Below are positions 7,381 through 13,771 of a stretch of 22,065 nucleotides of DNA, piece after piece. The position numbers and the translations under genes are program-made. The number at the start of each line of letters is the position of its first letter. Position 1 is the first letter of the stretch. This stretch comes from G001797105 sp964528155. Its GTDB lineage: Bacteria > Chloroflexota > Anaerolineae > Anaerolineales > E44-bin32. Where the stretch lies: the NCBI GenBank assembly GCA_964528155.1, contig CAZGRL010000059.1, forward strand, positions 1 to 22,065, written 5' to 3'. A model generated the notes under the pieces. It worked only from the letters and a program-made list of their open reading frames with translations, was not told where the DNA came from and did no database searches.

Positions 7381-7754
7381 CCACTGCCTCCGCTATCAAC
7401 CAGACTGAGCATGTGCTCGACTCGTCTGGGCTGTTCAGCCGCCTGCAAGTACGCAAATACATCTTCCTTGGCGCCTTCGAAGAGAAGCATGAGGTCCTCG
7501 TCGGTTCCACGATAGCGCTTGATCGTCTGCATGGCGCACGTCGTGCAGCCCCGCATGGCCCGATAGGAATCGGTGTGGCACGTCAGGCAGCCATCGAGGC
7601 GCACCAACAAGAGCGTGAACGCAAGCTGGTCGAGGGACGCCTCCGGCGCGTGCCAGGCATTGTCGACCAGACTCCGCCACAGCGGGCCGCGCAAGTCGCG
7701 CAGCGATGGCGCCACCCGCATAGGGAAGAGGATTTCAGTGTCGCTCTGATACAC
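7377..7754 (-). CDS. Uncharacterised cysteine-motif protein of the nuo-mrp operon
   Basis: I do not recognise this 125-aa protein. It is mostly helical and soluble. The central segment has C56-x2-C59-H60 and C70-x2-C73, spaced by ten residues, so it could bind zinc, an Fe-S cluster, or form redox disulfides. The CxxCH looks like a heme c site, but there is no signal peptide. The surrounding pattern (LDQLAFTLLLVRLDGCLTCH) resembles helical AhpD/carboxymuconolactone-type active-site helices only loosely. GTG start with GGAG ten nt upstream; 38 nt after nuoI and overlapping mrp by 4 nt. That coupling suggests a role in Fe-S or redox handling for complex I, which is inference from position. Confidence 0.75.
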   Translation of the reverse strand: MYQSDTEILFPMRVAPSLRDLRGPLWRSLVDNAWHAPEASLDQLAFTLLLVRLDGCLTCHTDSYRAMRGCTTCAMQTIKRYRGTDEDLMLLFEGAKEDVFAYLQAAEQPRRVEHMLSLVDSGGSG

Positions 7755-7792
7755 CAGCGTCTCTCTCCGTCAACGGGGCTTCGCCCTTCCGC

Positions 7793-8398
7793 TCAGGACT
7801 CGTGCTTGGCCGCTTTGGCGGCTTCTTTGGCGGCGCGAGCCGCCTCTTCGCGCTCGTAGTTGGTAGGCCGAATCGAAGCGTAGTAGGAAACCGGTCTGGA
7901 GAGCTTCTCCTTGTCATAGATGTGACGAGATTGGCGATCGTAGGTCGAGAGCTCGAAGTCATGATCCATCTTGATCGCGTCGAACGGGCAGAATTCAGCG
8001 CACAGCCCGCAATTCATGCAAATGTCGATATCAATGAAGAAATCCGTCGGCGCGGGGATCGGACGGCCGGTCTCCGGGTTGTTGGAGCGAACAATCCAGA
8101 TGCATTGAGGCGGGCAGACTTTGGCGCAAATCCCACAGGACGTGCACCGATCTTTTTGAGTGCCGTCCTCGGCCTCTTCATACAGCAGGAATGGGATGTA
8201 GCGGAACTCCTCGGGTGTCACGAGGCGTTCCTCCGGATACTGGACCGTGAACGCGCCCCTGGCCTTCGGCCCCTGACGAACAGCCAGCGCCTGGGGATTG
8301 TAGTAGCGTCGCCCCAACCAACGGATGTCATCGACGTAGGTCTCGATGAAGTGCTTGAGCGTTACGCCCAGGCCTCTGACGATTCCAATTCCGTACAT
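7793..8398 (-). CDS. nuoI: NADH-quinone oxidoreductase subunit I (NuoI)
   Basis: NuoI carries clusters N6a and N6b in the peripheral arm of complex I. The 201-aa product shows both [4Fe-4S] motifs: C85-x2-C88-x2-C91-x3-C95-P and C127-x2-C130-x2-C133-x3-C137-P. The N-terminus (MYGIGIVRGLGVTLKHFIE) has the expected amphipathic helix, and ALAVRQGPKARG and EERLVTPEEFRYIPFLL precede the first cluster. The C-terminus ends in a Lys/Ala/Glu-rich charged tail. I use the ATG at 8398, which has AGGAG upstream and matches the family start; the open frame extends 159 nt further without homology. It is 80 nt after nuoCD. Confidence 0.96.
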   Translation of the reverse strand: MYGIGIVRGLGVTLKHFIETYVDDIRWLGRRYYNPQALAVRQGPKARGAFTVQYPEERLVTPEEFRYIPFLLYEEAEDGTQKDRCTSCGICAKVCPPQCIWIVRSNNPETGRPIPAPTDFFIDIDICMNCGLCAEFCPFDAIKMDHDFELSTYDRQSRHIYDKEKLSRPVSYYASIRPTNYEREEAARAAKEAAKAAKHES

Positions 8399-8478
8399 TC
8401 GATTCGTCGCTCCTGCGCCAGGGACGATCTGGCGCTGCGATGGTTCACCTCGGGCCAAACAGCCCGGACCGGTCAGGT

Positions 8479-10257
8479 CTAACGATCCGTCTCCCCCAGC
8501 ACGATGTCGATCGACCCGAGGATCGCCACGACATCGGCAACCTTCTGACCCCGGCACATCTGGCCCATCCCGGTGAGATTGATGAATGAGGGGGCACGGA
8601 CGTGATATCGCCAGGGGTTCGGCTTGCCGTTCGAGATGACGTAGAAGCCGAGCTCGCCCTTCGGATTCTCGACCCGGCCGTACGCCTCCCCGGCCGGGAC
8701 ACGCACCTGATACACCGGTTTCCCCGTTTGGATCTCGCCGTCGGGCATCCCGTCGACCACTTGTTGGAGAATGCGCAGACTCTGACGGATCTCATCCAGC
8801 CGGATCAGATAACGGTCATAGACATCCCCGTTGTAGCGCACGGCGACGTCGAAATCGAGGCGATCATAAATCGAGTAGGGCTCCGCCCGACGCACGTCGT
8901 AGGCGACGCCTGAGGCGCGCAGGACCGGTCCTGCGGCCGAGTAGTCCAGCGCTTGTTGCGCCGTCAGCACGCCGACGCCGATGCTACGGGTACGAACAAT
9001 CTCGTTTCCCGTCAGGTACGCGTCGAGCTCGTCCACACGCCTGGGGAGCCGGTCGTAGACCAACTCACGCACCGTCTCGAGGATTCCATCCGGCAGGTCA
9101 CGCGCAATCCCTCCGAAGCGCATGTAGTTGCACATCATCCGCGAACCGGAGGTCGCCTCGAAGACATCCAGGATGAGCTCGCGCTCGTTGATGGCATAAA
9201 GCGCCGGCGTGAAGAATGCCCCGAGGTCGTTCAACAGAAAGCCTATCGCCCACAGGTGATTGACGACACGCGTCAGCTCGACCATCATCACCCGAATGTA
9301 CTCGGCCCGCTCGGGAGGCGCGATGCCCATCAACTTCTCGACTGCTAGCACGTAGCCCAGGTTGTTGCTCATGGAACAGATGTAGTCAAGACGATCGGTG
9401 AAGGGGATGTTCATCAAGTATGTGTTGCGCTCGCCGATCTTCTCGTGATTGCGGTGCAGGTAGCCCATCACCGGTTTGAGCTCGACGATCGTCTCACCTT
9501 CGAGGGTTACGACGACTCGAAACACGCCATGCGTCGACGGATGCTGCGGTCCGAGATTGACGATGATTTGCTCAGTGTCGAGGCCCTTGCCGTTCCCCTC
9601 CGGTTCTACTTTCTTCATCCCGGCGTAGAGCGCGGCATCGCCCTCCGGCACCCAACCCTCCGGGGTGAAATCCGGCGGGTACTGGACGTTCTTGTGAAAC
9701 GGCCGTTTGTCTTCGATCCGGTAGACCCCGCCTTCGGGCCAGCGATTCTTGAAAGGCTTTCCTTCTTCCTCGAAGTAGGCCTCATGGTAATCCTTGCGCA
9801 TCGGGTGACCCTGGAATCCCTCCCACATCAGGATCCTGCGCAAGTCGGGGTGGCCGGAGAAGCTGATCCCGTACAGATCCCAGATCTCCCTCTCCTGGAA
9901 ATCCGCCCCTCGATACACACCCGTCAACGTCGGGATTTCGATCGGATCCTGTCGCGCCACCTGGACTTTGTAGACCAGGGCCGGCCCACCCGTGCTGCGG
10001 TAGGCGTGGTACACCACTTCCATCCGCTCATCGGGGAGGTAGTCCACCCCGGTGACCGAAGACAGGTAATCGTAACCCATCTCGTCTCGCAGCGTTGTGG
10101 CGAATTCGACGAGCCTGCCGGCATCGACGACGTAACCCTCGTATCCATCGCGGTCGTCGTGGCGAACGGCGCCTGGGAAGCGCGCCTCGAGTTCGTCGGC
10201 GGCGATTGTCTCGTCAGGTGCGGCCGTCTCGGACGGGCCAGGTCGGTTGTCTTCCAT
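8479..10257 (-). CDS. nuoCD: NADH-quinone oxidoreductase fused subunits C/D (NuoCD)
   Basis: The 592-aa product is a natural NuoC-NuoD fusion. The NuoC (30 kDa) part spans about 20-180: LSSVTGVDYLP, DFQEREIWDLYGISFSGHPDLRRIL, and the RKDY motif. A linker of about 35 residues follows, then the NuoD (49 kDa) part from about 225: NLGPQHPSTHG, HRNHEKIGE, TDRLDYICSMSNN, EYIRVMMVELTRVVNHL, FMRFGG-like NYMRFGGIARD, and the C-terminal GDIDIVLGE-like GSIDIVLGETDR. NuoD contributes to the quinone site and NuoC to the interface with NuoG/NuoI. Fusion is also known in Escherichia coli, and length agrees. It starts four nt after the nuoB stop, with a weak ribosome site, implying coupling. Confidence 0.96.
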   Translation of the reverse strand: MEDNRPGPSETAAPDETIAADELEARFPGAVRHDDRDGYEGYVVDAGRLVEFATTLRDEMGYDYLSSVTGVDYLPDERMEVVYHAYRSTGGPALVYKVQVARQDPIEIPTLTGVYRGADFQEREIWDLYGISFSGHPDLRRILMWEGFQGHPMRKDYHEAYFEEEGKPFKNRWPEGGVYRIEDKRPFHKNVQYPPDFTPEGWVPEGDAALYAGMKKVEPEGNGKGLDTEQIIVNLGPQHPSTHGVFRVVVTLEGETIVELKPVMGYLHRNHEKIGERNTYLMNIPFTDRLDYICSMSNNLGYVLAVEKLMGIAPPERAEYIRVMMVELTRVVNHLWAIGFLLNDLGAFFTPALYAINERELILDVFEATSGSRMMCNYMRFGGIARDLPDGILETVRELVYDRLPRRVDELDAYLTGNEIVRTRSIGVGVLTAQQALDYSAAGPVLRASGVAYDVRRAEPYSIYDRLDFDVAVRYNGDVYDRYLIRLDEIRQSLRILQQVVDGMPDGEIQTGKPVYQVRVPAGEAYGRVENPKGELGFYVISNGKPNPWRYHVRAPSFINLTGMGQMCRGQKVADVVAILGSIDIVLGETDR

Positions 10258-10261
10258 GGGC

Positions 10262-10897
10262 TCAGGTTTCCGATGTCGGTTCCGCTACGGCGTCGGTCCG
10301 GGCGGCTATCCTGTCGAAGTCACGCGGGTCGATCAAGTCGGGCCCGAGGATTGGGATCGGGATCTCTTCCGACTGCTTCTGGCTGTACCAGGGTGACGTG
10401 CTGATCGATTCGTTGTCGATCTTCTTCTGGAGAGTCATCAGACCGTGGAGCAAGGCCTGCGGTGTCGGAGGGCAACCCGGAACATAGACGTCCACCGGTA
10501 CAAACTTATCCACGCCCGACACGACGTTGTAGCCTTCCTTGAACGGCCCACCACCGGATGCGCAGGCCCCCATCGCCATGACATACCGGGGTTCCGGCAT
10601 CTGATTGTAGAGCCGAACGATCTGCGGGATCATCTTCTTGGTCACAGTCCCCGAAACGATCATCAGGTCGGTCTGACGCGGGCTGGGGCGCATGACCTCC
10701 ATCCCGAAGCGGGAGAGATCATATCGGCTGGCTGCGGTGCAGATCATTTCGATGGCGCAGCATGCCAGTCCGAACATCATTGGCCAGACCGATGAACGTC
10801 GGCCCCAGTTGTAGATCCGGTCCAGAGTCGTGATGGCGACCTGTCCCTTGAGTTCTTCCGGTACCGGGATGTCCGGATTGTTGATGTCTTCCGTCAT
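10262..10897 (-). CDS. nuoB: NADH-quinone oxidoreductase subunit B (NuoB)
   Basis: NuoB holds cluster N2, the last Fe-S centre before quinone. The 211-aa product shows its four ligands: adjacent C46-C47 in GLACCAIEM, C112 in GACASGGG, and C142 in VPGCPPTP. IVSGTVTKKM and SRYDLSRFGMEVMR are family signatures. The C-terminal extension after about 160 is longer than in many NuoB and polar. It is the first gene of the operon nuoB-nuoCD-nuoI-ORF-mrp. The usual preceding gene nuoA is absent: the 409 bp upstream hold no reading frame for it. A consensus promoter and a structured leader of about 300 nt lie upstream. Confidence 0.96.
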   Translation of the reverse strand: MTEDINNPDIPVPEELKGQVAITTLDRIYNWGRRSSVWPMMFGLACCAIEMICTAASRYDLSRFGMEVMRPSPRQTDLMIVSGTVTKKMIPQIVRLYNQMPEPRYVMAMGACASGGGPFKEGYNVVSGVDKFVPVDVYVPGCPPTPQALLHGLMTLQKKIDNESISTSPWYSQKQSEEIPIPILGPDLIDPRDFDRIAARTDAVAEPTSET

Positions 10898-11194
10898 GCC
10901 TTATGGACCTCCACAGGCGAGCGGTCGAGTGAATTGGGTGCGACAGCAGCGAGCCGAGAACAGCCTGGCGCGGTGAAGCGGTTCGGACACCAGCGGGAGT
11001 TCTAACACGTGGAAGCCGCTCCGACGGCGGCTTCCTTCATCGCTGGTGTTTGTCGAGGATCTCGGGCCCAGCCGTCATGTCCTCGGAGGCGCTGCGGGGG
11101 TTCCGGCCAGGCCCTGCGCCAAGGTGGCCTCACCGCAATGGCCTTCTCACTCGCGCCAAGGCTTTCAGGCCTGAGAGTCGGCCGGCCCCCACTG
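10898..11194 (-). ncRNA. Structured leader RNA of the nuo operon (class unknown)
   Basis: Transcription from the promoter at 11228-11201 would give a leader of about 297 nt before nuoB with no plausible ORF. Its first part can fold into a branched structure: closing stem P1 (11190-11180 with 11108-11096, 11 bp with a 2-nt bulge), P2 directly stacked (11172-11168 with 11113-11109), P3 (11162-11158 with 11145-11141), and P4 (11134-11131 with 11126-11123). The second part is the nested hairpin at 10987-11049. I could not match the conserved cores of the TPP, FMN, cobalamin, glycine, SAM, lysine, cyclic-di-GMP, fluoride, or T-box classes. Cis-regulatory function is inferred; pairs were found by eye and GC-rich sequence folds easily. 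Confidence 0.45.
10987..11049 (-). promoter_or_regulatory. Nested double hairpin in the nuoB leader
   Basis: An outer perfect 9-bp stem (ACACCAGCG at 10987-10995 with CGCTGGTGT at 11041-11049) encloses an inner perfect 9-bp stem (GGAAGCCGC at 11011-11019 with GCGGCTTCC at 11027-11035, 7-nt loop). Two independent exact stems in one 63-nt segment are unlikely by chance. It ends about 90 nt before nuoB and has no U-tract after it in either direction, so it is not a plain intrinsic terminator. Confidence 0.6.
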
Positions 11195-11200
11195 CGGGCA

Positions 11201-11228
11201 ATTATAACGTGCAGGGGTGGTATGTCAA
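11201..11228 (-). promoter_or_regulatory. Consensus sigma70 promoter of the nuo operon
   Basis: On the minus strand a perfect TTGACA (11228-11223) is followed after 16 nt by a perfect TATAAT (11206-11201). Transcription would begin near 11194. It is back-to-back with the sufR-like promoter: the two -35 boxes are 26 bp apart. Confidence 0.85.
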
Positions 11229-11236
11229 GGAGCGGT

Positions 11237-11265
11237 GAATTTACACAAGTGCGTTTGACAAATTC
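11237..11265. promoter_or_regulatory. Candidate operator between divergent nuo and sufR-like promoters
   Basis: GAATTT (11237-11242) and AAATTC (11260-11265) form an exact inverted repeat, and the right arm touches the -35 box of the regulator gene. A dimeric winged-helix repressor could bind here and control its own gene and nuo together. Six-base arms are short, so this is speculative. Confidence 0.3.
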
Positions 11266-11283
11266 CTGCCCGGATCATAGAAT
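11255..11283 (+). promoter_or_regulatory. Consensus sigma70 promoter of the sufR-like gene
   Basis: TTGACA (11255-11260) is followed after 17 nt by TAGAAT (11278-11283). Transcription would start near 11290, giving a very short leader that contains AGGAGG (11294-11299) before the GTG at 11307. Confidence 0.82.
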
Positions 11284-11306
11284 GAGCTGCATCAGGAGGC
11301 GACTGC

Positions 11307-11927
11307 GTGGCCGAGTCCCGCCAGCGGATCATCGTGCAACTCAAGAAATCGGGTGAGGCCTCCGTCTCAGACCTTAGTCGGGCGCTTGGGCTGACGTCGG
11401 TCACAGTCAGGCACCACCTGCAGGAGCTTCGCCGGGACGGGGTTGTAGATGAACCCAGGCCTCGACGACGCAGGGGGCCGGGGCGCCCGGAAATGACCTA
11501 CCGTCTCACCCAAGAAGCCCGGGTTGACCTGCCGCGCAACTACGAAGAGTTGTGCGTTTGCCTGGTCGATCAACTCTCGGGCGAGACGTCGACAATAGCT
11601 CTGGAGGACGTGCTGGTCCGCGCCGCGCAGAACTTGAGCCGCACCTCAGTCGCGTGGCGGGCCTCGGGGAGAAGTCGGGCGGAGTGGACCCAGGCGTTCC
11701 TCGAAGAGCGGGGGTATTTCCCCAGATTGCGCCAGGTGGGCGACGAATTGAAGCTGCACCTGGCGAACTGCCCCTACCACGAGATCGCCCGTCACGTCCC
11801 GGAGATGTGCTGTTTCGACACGGCGCTGGTGGCGGGCTTGATGGGGACGAACGTGAGAATGGAGGCCAGCATCGCCGGGGGAGCGGCGGCTTGCAGCTTC
11901 CTGCTGGCAGGTGAGCCGTCCGTTTGA
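11307..11927 (+). CDS. sufR: SufR-like Fe-S-sensing transcriptional regulator
   Basis: The 206-aa product has an N-terminal winged helix-turn-helix (about 5-70: SVSDLSRALGLTSVTVRHHLQELRRDG followed by an Arg/Pro-rich wing, RRRRGPGRP) and a C-terminal sensor domain. The sensor has the Cys pattern of SufR: C155-P-Y, C168-C169, and C196 in GGAAACSF. SufR proteins bind a [4Fe-4S] cluster and repress suf Fe-S assembly genes when clusters are plentiful. Here the next gene on the strand is an A-type Fe-S carrier, and the divergent operon encodes Fe-S subunits of complex I plus Mrp, so autoregulation and control of both sides is a reasonable inference. GTG start with AGGAGG seven nt upstream. The ABC-type suf genes themselves are not in the window. 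Confidence 0.85.
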   Translation: MAESRQRIIVQLKKSGEASVSDLSRALGLTSVTVRHHLQELRRDGVVDEPRPRRRRGPGRPEMTYRLTQEARVDLPRNYEELCVCLVDQLSGETSTIALEDVLVRAAQNLSRTSVAWRASGRSRAEWTQAFLEERGYFPRLRQVGDELKLHLANCPYHEIARHVPEMCCFDTALVAGLMGTNVRMEASIAGGAAACSFLLAGEPSV

Positions 11928-12016
11928 CAGCCTGCCGGATGCTTGATAAACTTGGTGAACGTGGTTCAGTTTGGTTGAGCAGGGAAAAAACCCACGGTGA
12001 CAGGCGAGGTTGATCC

Positions 12017-12433
12017 ATGGAAACGATGACTGAGACCGAGATCATCGGGACAGCCGGCCAGAGCGTGACCCTAACGCCGACGGCAGCCGAACGCGTCCAA
12101 CGGCTCATGGAAGAGCGCAGCGTTGTCGGACACGCACTGCGCGTATTCGTCTCAGGCGGAGGCTGCTCGGGGCTGCAGTATGGCATGGCACTTGAAAGCC
12201 AGCCACGAGAAACCGATCTTCGCTTCTCCCTACACGGCGTCGATATCGTCGTCGATCCGGTATCGATCGACTACCTCAACGGCGCAACCATCGACTACGT
12301 CGACGACCTTATGGGGGGCGGTTTCCGGATTGACAATCCGAACGCGGTCGCATCATGCGGTTGTGGGCACTCCTTCAGGACGAAGGACCACGCAGGCAGT
12401 GAGGCAGAGGCGGGTGGCTGCAATTGCCACTAG
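12017..12433 (+). CDS. A-type Fe-S carrier (IscA/ErpA/HesB family)
   Basis: The 138-aa product delivers Fe-S clusters to target enzymes. The three conserved cysteines are C50 (SGGGCSGLQYG) and C114/C116 (SCGCGHSF); the core (residues 15-122) is full length. There is an extra tail, about 18 residues, rich in Glu/Gly and ending C135-N-C137-H, which could be an additional metal site. The ATG at 12017 has GAGG seven nt upstream; an in-frame ATG at codon 4 is possible. It follows the SufR-like gene by 89 nt and is closed by an intrinsic terminator. I cannot choose between ErpA and SufA/IscA by sequence alone. Confidence 0.93.
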   Translation: METMTETEIIGTAGQSVTLTPTAAERVQRLMEERSVVGHALRVFVSGGGCSGLQYGMALESQPRETDLRFSLHGVDIVVDPVSIDYLNGATIDYVDDLMGGGFRIDNPNAVASCGCGHSFRTKDHAGSEAEAGGCNCH

Positions 12434-12461
12434 GCCGAACGTAAAAGGCTAATGAACTCGG

Positions 12462-12493
12462 CGCAGGTCGCATCGCGACCTGCGTCTCTTTTT
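12462..12493 (+). terminator. Intrinsic terminator after the A-type carrier gene
   Basis: A perfect 10-bp GC-rich stem (CGCAGGTCGC at 12462-12471 with GCGACCTGCG at 12475-12484, ATC loop) is followed by TCTCTTTTT. It ends only four nt before the DUF2203 ATG. Confidence 0.92.
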
Positions 12494-12497
12494 CACG

Positions 12498-12881
12498 ATG
12501 GAACAATACCCCCACCTTTTCACACCGGAAGAAGCCAACGCCTTGCTCGAGGAGATTCGGCCGATCGTCGGAGAGATGCTGTCGGCCCGGAAGGAAGTCC
12601 TCTCCCTGCGGCCGTCTCTCGAAGGAATGTTGGAGAAGATGATCGGCAACGGCGGCAGCCGCCAGGCCGGTGAGTTGCTCGAAGCATTTGAACGACTGCG
12701 CAATGCCGTCCTGCGGATTCAGTCGAAGGGCGTGCTGGTCAAAGATATCCAATCCGGTCTGCTGGATTTCCCCTCCCTGCGCGAAGGCAGGACTGTGTTT
12801 CTGTGTTGGCAGTACGATGAGCCAGGCGTGGCCTTCTGGCACGAGCTTGACACAGGGTTCGCCGGTCGCAAGCCCATATAG
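12498..12881 (+). CDS. DUF2203-family protein
   Basis: The 127-aa product has the DUF2203 layout: HLFTPEEANALLEEIRPIV at the start, a central charged helical region, LLDFPSLREGRTVFLCWQYDEPGVAFWHELDTGFAGRKPI at the end. The function of the family is not known to me. The start is fixed by the conserved N-terminus, yet there is no ribosome site: the ATG sits four nt after the U-tract of the upstream terminator. Expression may come from read-through, an overlooked promoter, or leaderless initiation. It is the last plus-strand gene before a large hairpin and the convergent SH3 gene. Confidence 0.88.
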   Translation: MEQYPHLFTPEEANALLEEIRPIVGEMLSARKEVLSLRPSLEGMLEKMIGNGGSRQAGELLEAFERLRNAVLRIQSKGVLVKDIQSGLLDFPSLREGRTVFLCWQYDEPGVAFWHELDTGFAGRKPI

Positions 12882-12952
12882 GCGCGCTCCCCCTCTCGTT
12901 CCCCTACATCCGCAACTCTCGAAAGAGGTTGTTGCCGTCTTCGGCGCCCGAT

Positions 12953-13002
12953 AGGGCAATGCCAACGGCCTGTATCGTGGACACAGGCCGTTGGCATGCC
13001 CT
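12953..13002. terminator. Long hairpin between convergent genes (possible bidirectional terminator)
   Basis: Two arms (12953-12973 and 12983-13002) pair over 20 bp with one bulged A (12959) and a 9-nt loop. It lies in the 160-bp gap between the DUF2203 and SH3 stops, where a terminator for both strands is expected. No T-run follows on either strand, so a factor-independent mechanism is uncertain; it may also be a mobile palindromic repeat. Confidence 0.55.
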
Positions 13003-13041
13003 GAGATCAATAGGAGACTACAACTCAGCCAGCGGAGTGAA

Positions 13042-13641
13042 TCAGCCTCCGCGGAGGAAACTGATCACCGTGCCGAACAGGCCGACGACCAGGAACCCGA
13101 GGATGGCGAAGATCGGAGGGAATCCCGTCCCCGTCACAGGTTCATTCGGGATGGGGGTCGGTTGGACAAAGGGCTCTACGGGGGTGAATGTAGGCAGCCG
13201 TGTGGGGGGCGGTTCACCCAGGTTGAACTGAGCCGCAAAAGTGGGATCCACCGTGGCGGTCACGCGCGGCGTCGGCGTCGGTGGCGGCTCGATGATCGGC
13301 AGGGTTGCCCCTGGCGGCTCCAGCACCACGAAGGGCGCGTATACCCAGGCGATGTTGCCCGGCACACCTGGATAGGAAATCTCGATCCACTTTCCGCCCT
13401 CGGAGCGGCCCAGCGCCAGCGCGCGTTGACCGGCGATCAACACGCCGACCTTATCGTATTCGACGGCCGGCCCGAGCCGGACATTGACCAATTCAGGAAC
13501 GAGGATCGTGGGGCCTTCGAACGTCGCCGTCGGCACAGCCTGGAGCATGGGAGATTGTGGGCCGAAGCTGGCGGCCTGGATCGCCAGCGCCGAAATAGCC
13601 AGCAACAGAAACAGGCTGAGCAAACCGATCTGTCGCTTCAA
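13042..13641 (-). CDS. Exported bacterial-SH3-domain protein with C-terminal membrane anchor
   Basis: The 199-aa product has a signal peptide (KR then a hydrophobic run to about residue 22, ending near AIQAAS), a bacterial SH3-like domain (about 45-110: VNVRLGPAVEYDKVGVLIAGQRALALGRSEGGKWIEI), a Pro/Thr-rich linker (PPPTPTP and PTPIPNEP), and a C-terminal transmembrane helix (about 174-194) followed by RGG. It probably sits outside the membrane, perhaps touching the cell wall; the ligand is unknown. The start is TTG at 13641, with GGAG seven nt upstream. It is transcribed divergently from the zinc-ribbon gene. Such SH3 plus P/T-linker proteins are common in Chloroflexota. Confidence 0.82.
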   Translation of the reverse strand: MKRQIGLLSLFLLLAISALAIQAASFGPQSPMLQAVPTATFEGPTILVPELVNVRLGPAVEYDKVGVLIAGQRALALGRSEGGKWIEISYPGVPGNIAWVYAPFVVLEPPGATLPIIEPPPTPTPRVTATVDPTFAAQFNLGEPPPTRLPTFTPVEPFVQPTPIPNEPVTGTGFPPIFAILGFLVVGLFGTVISFLRGG

Positions 13642-13690
13642 GGTTCGTCTCCAGAAGAAACCACCGCGCCGGCCGCCCTCTTCGTTGATA

Positions 13691-13719
13691 TTGCCCCTCG
13701 GGCGGGCTCAGATTATACT
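13691..13719. promoter_or_regulatory. Overlapping divergent promoters sharing one -10 region
   Basis: On the plus strand TTGCCC (13691-13696) and TATACT (13714-13719) are 17 nt apart and would serve the zinc-ribbon gene. On the minus strand the same site reads TATAAT (13717-13712), a perfect -10 for the SH3 gene, though no good -35 is visible at 16-18 nt. The two -10 boxes overlap by four bases. Confidence 0.5.
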
Positions 13720-13771
13720 ACGCGGACACCTCCCGTCGTTCTCTTGAGCACACACGGAGATCAGGTCCCCG

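Noticed and set aside
7377..7754. CxxCH as a heme c attachment site
   Set aside because: The protein has no signal peptide, and cytochrome c maturation occurs outside the membrane; metal or redox role is more likely.
9445..10404. Plus-strand 319-aa ORF
   Set aside because: Antisense shadow of nuoCD and nuoB; no recognisable motifs.
11160..11200. Glycine-riboswitch-like bases (CTCTCAGG, and CTTTCAGG on the other strand)
   Set aside because: The paired GAG/ACCG core of glycine riboswitches is missing, so this is coincidental similarity.
10898..11306. A missing nuoA frame upstream of nuoB
   Set aside because: No minus-strand ORF with the membrane pattern of NuoA was found in the 409 bp.
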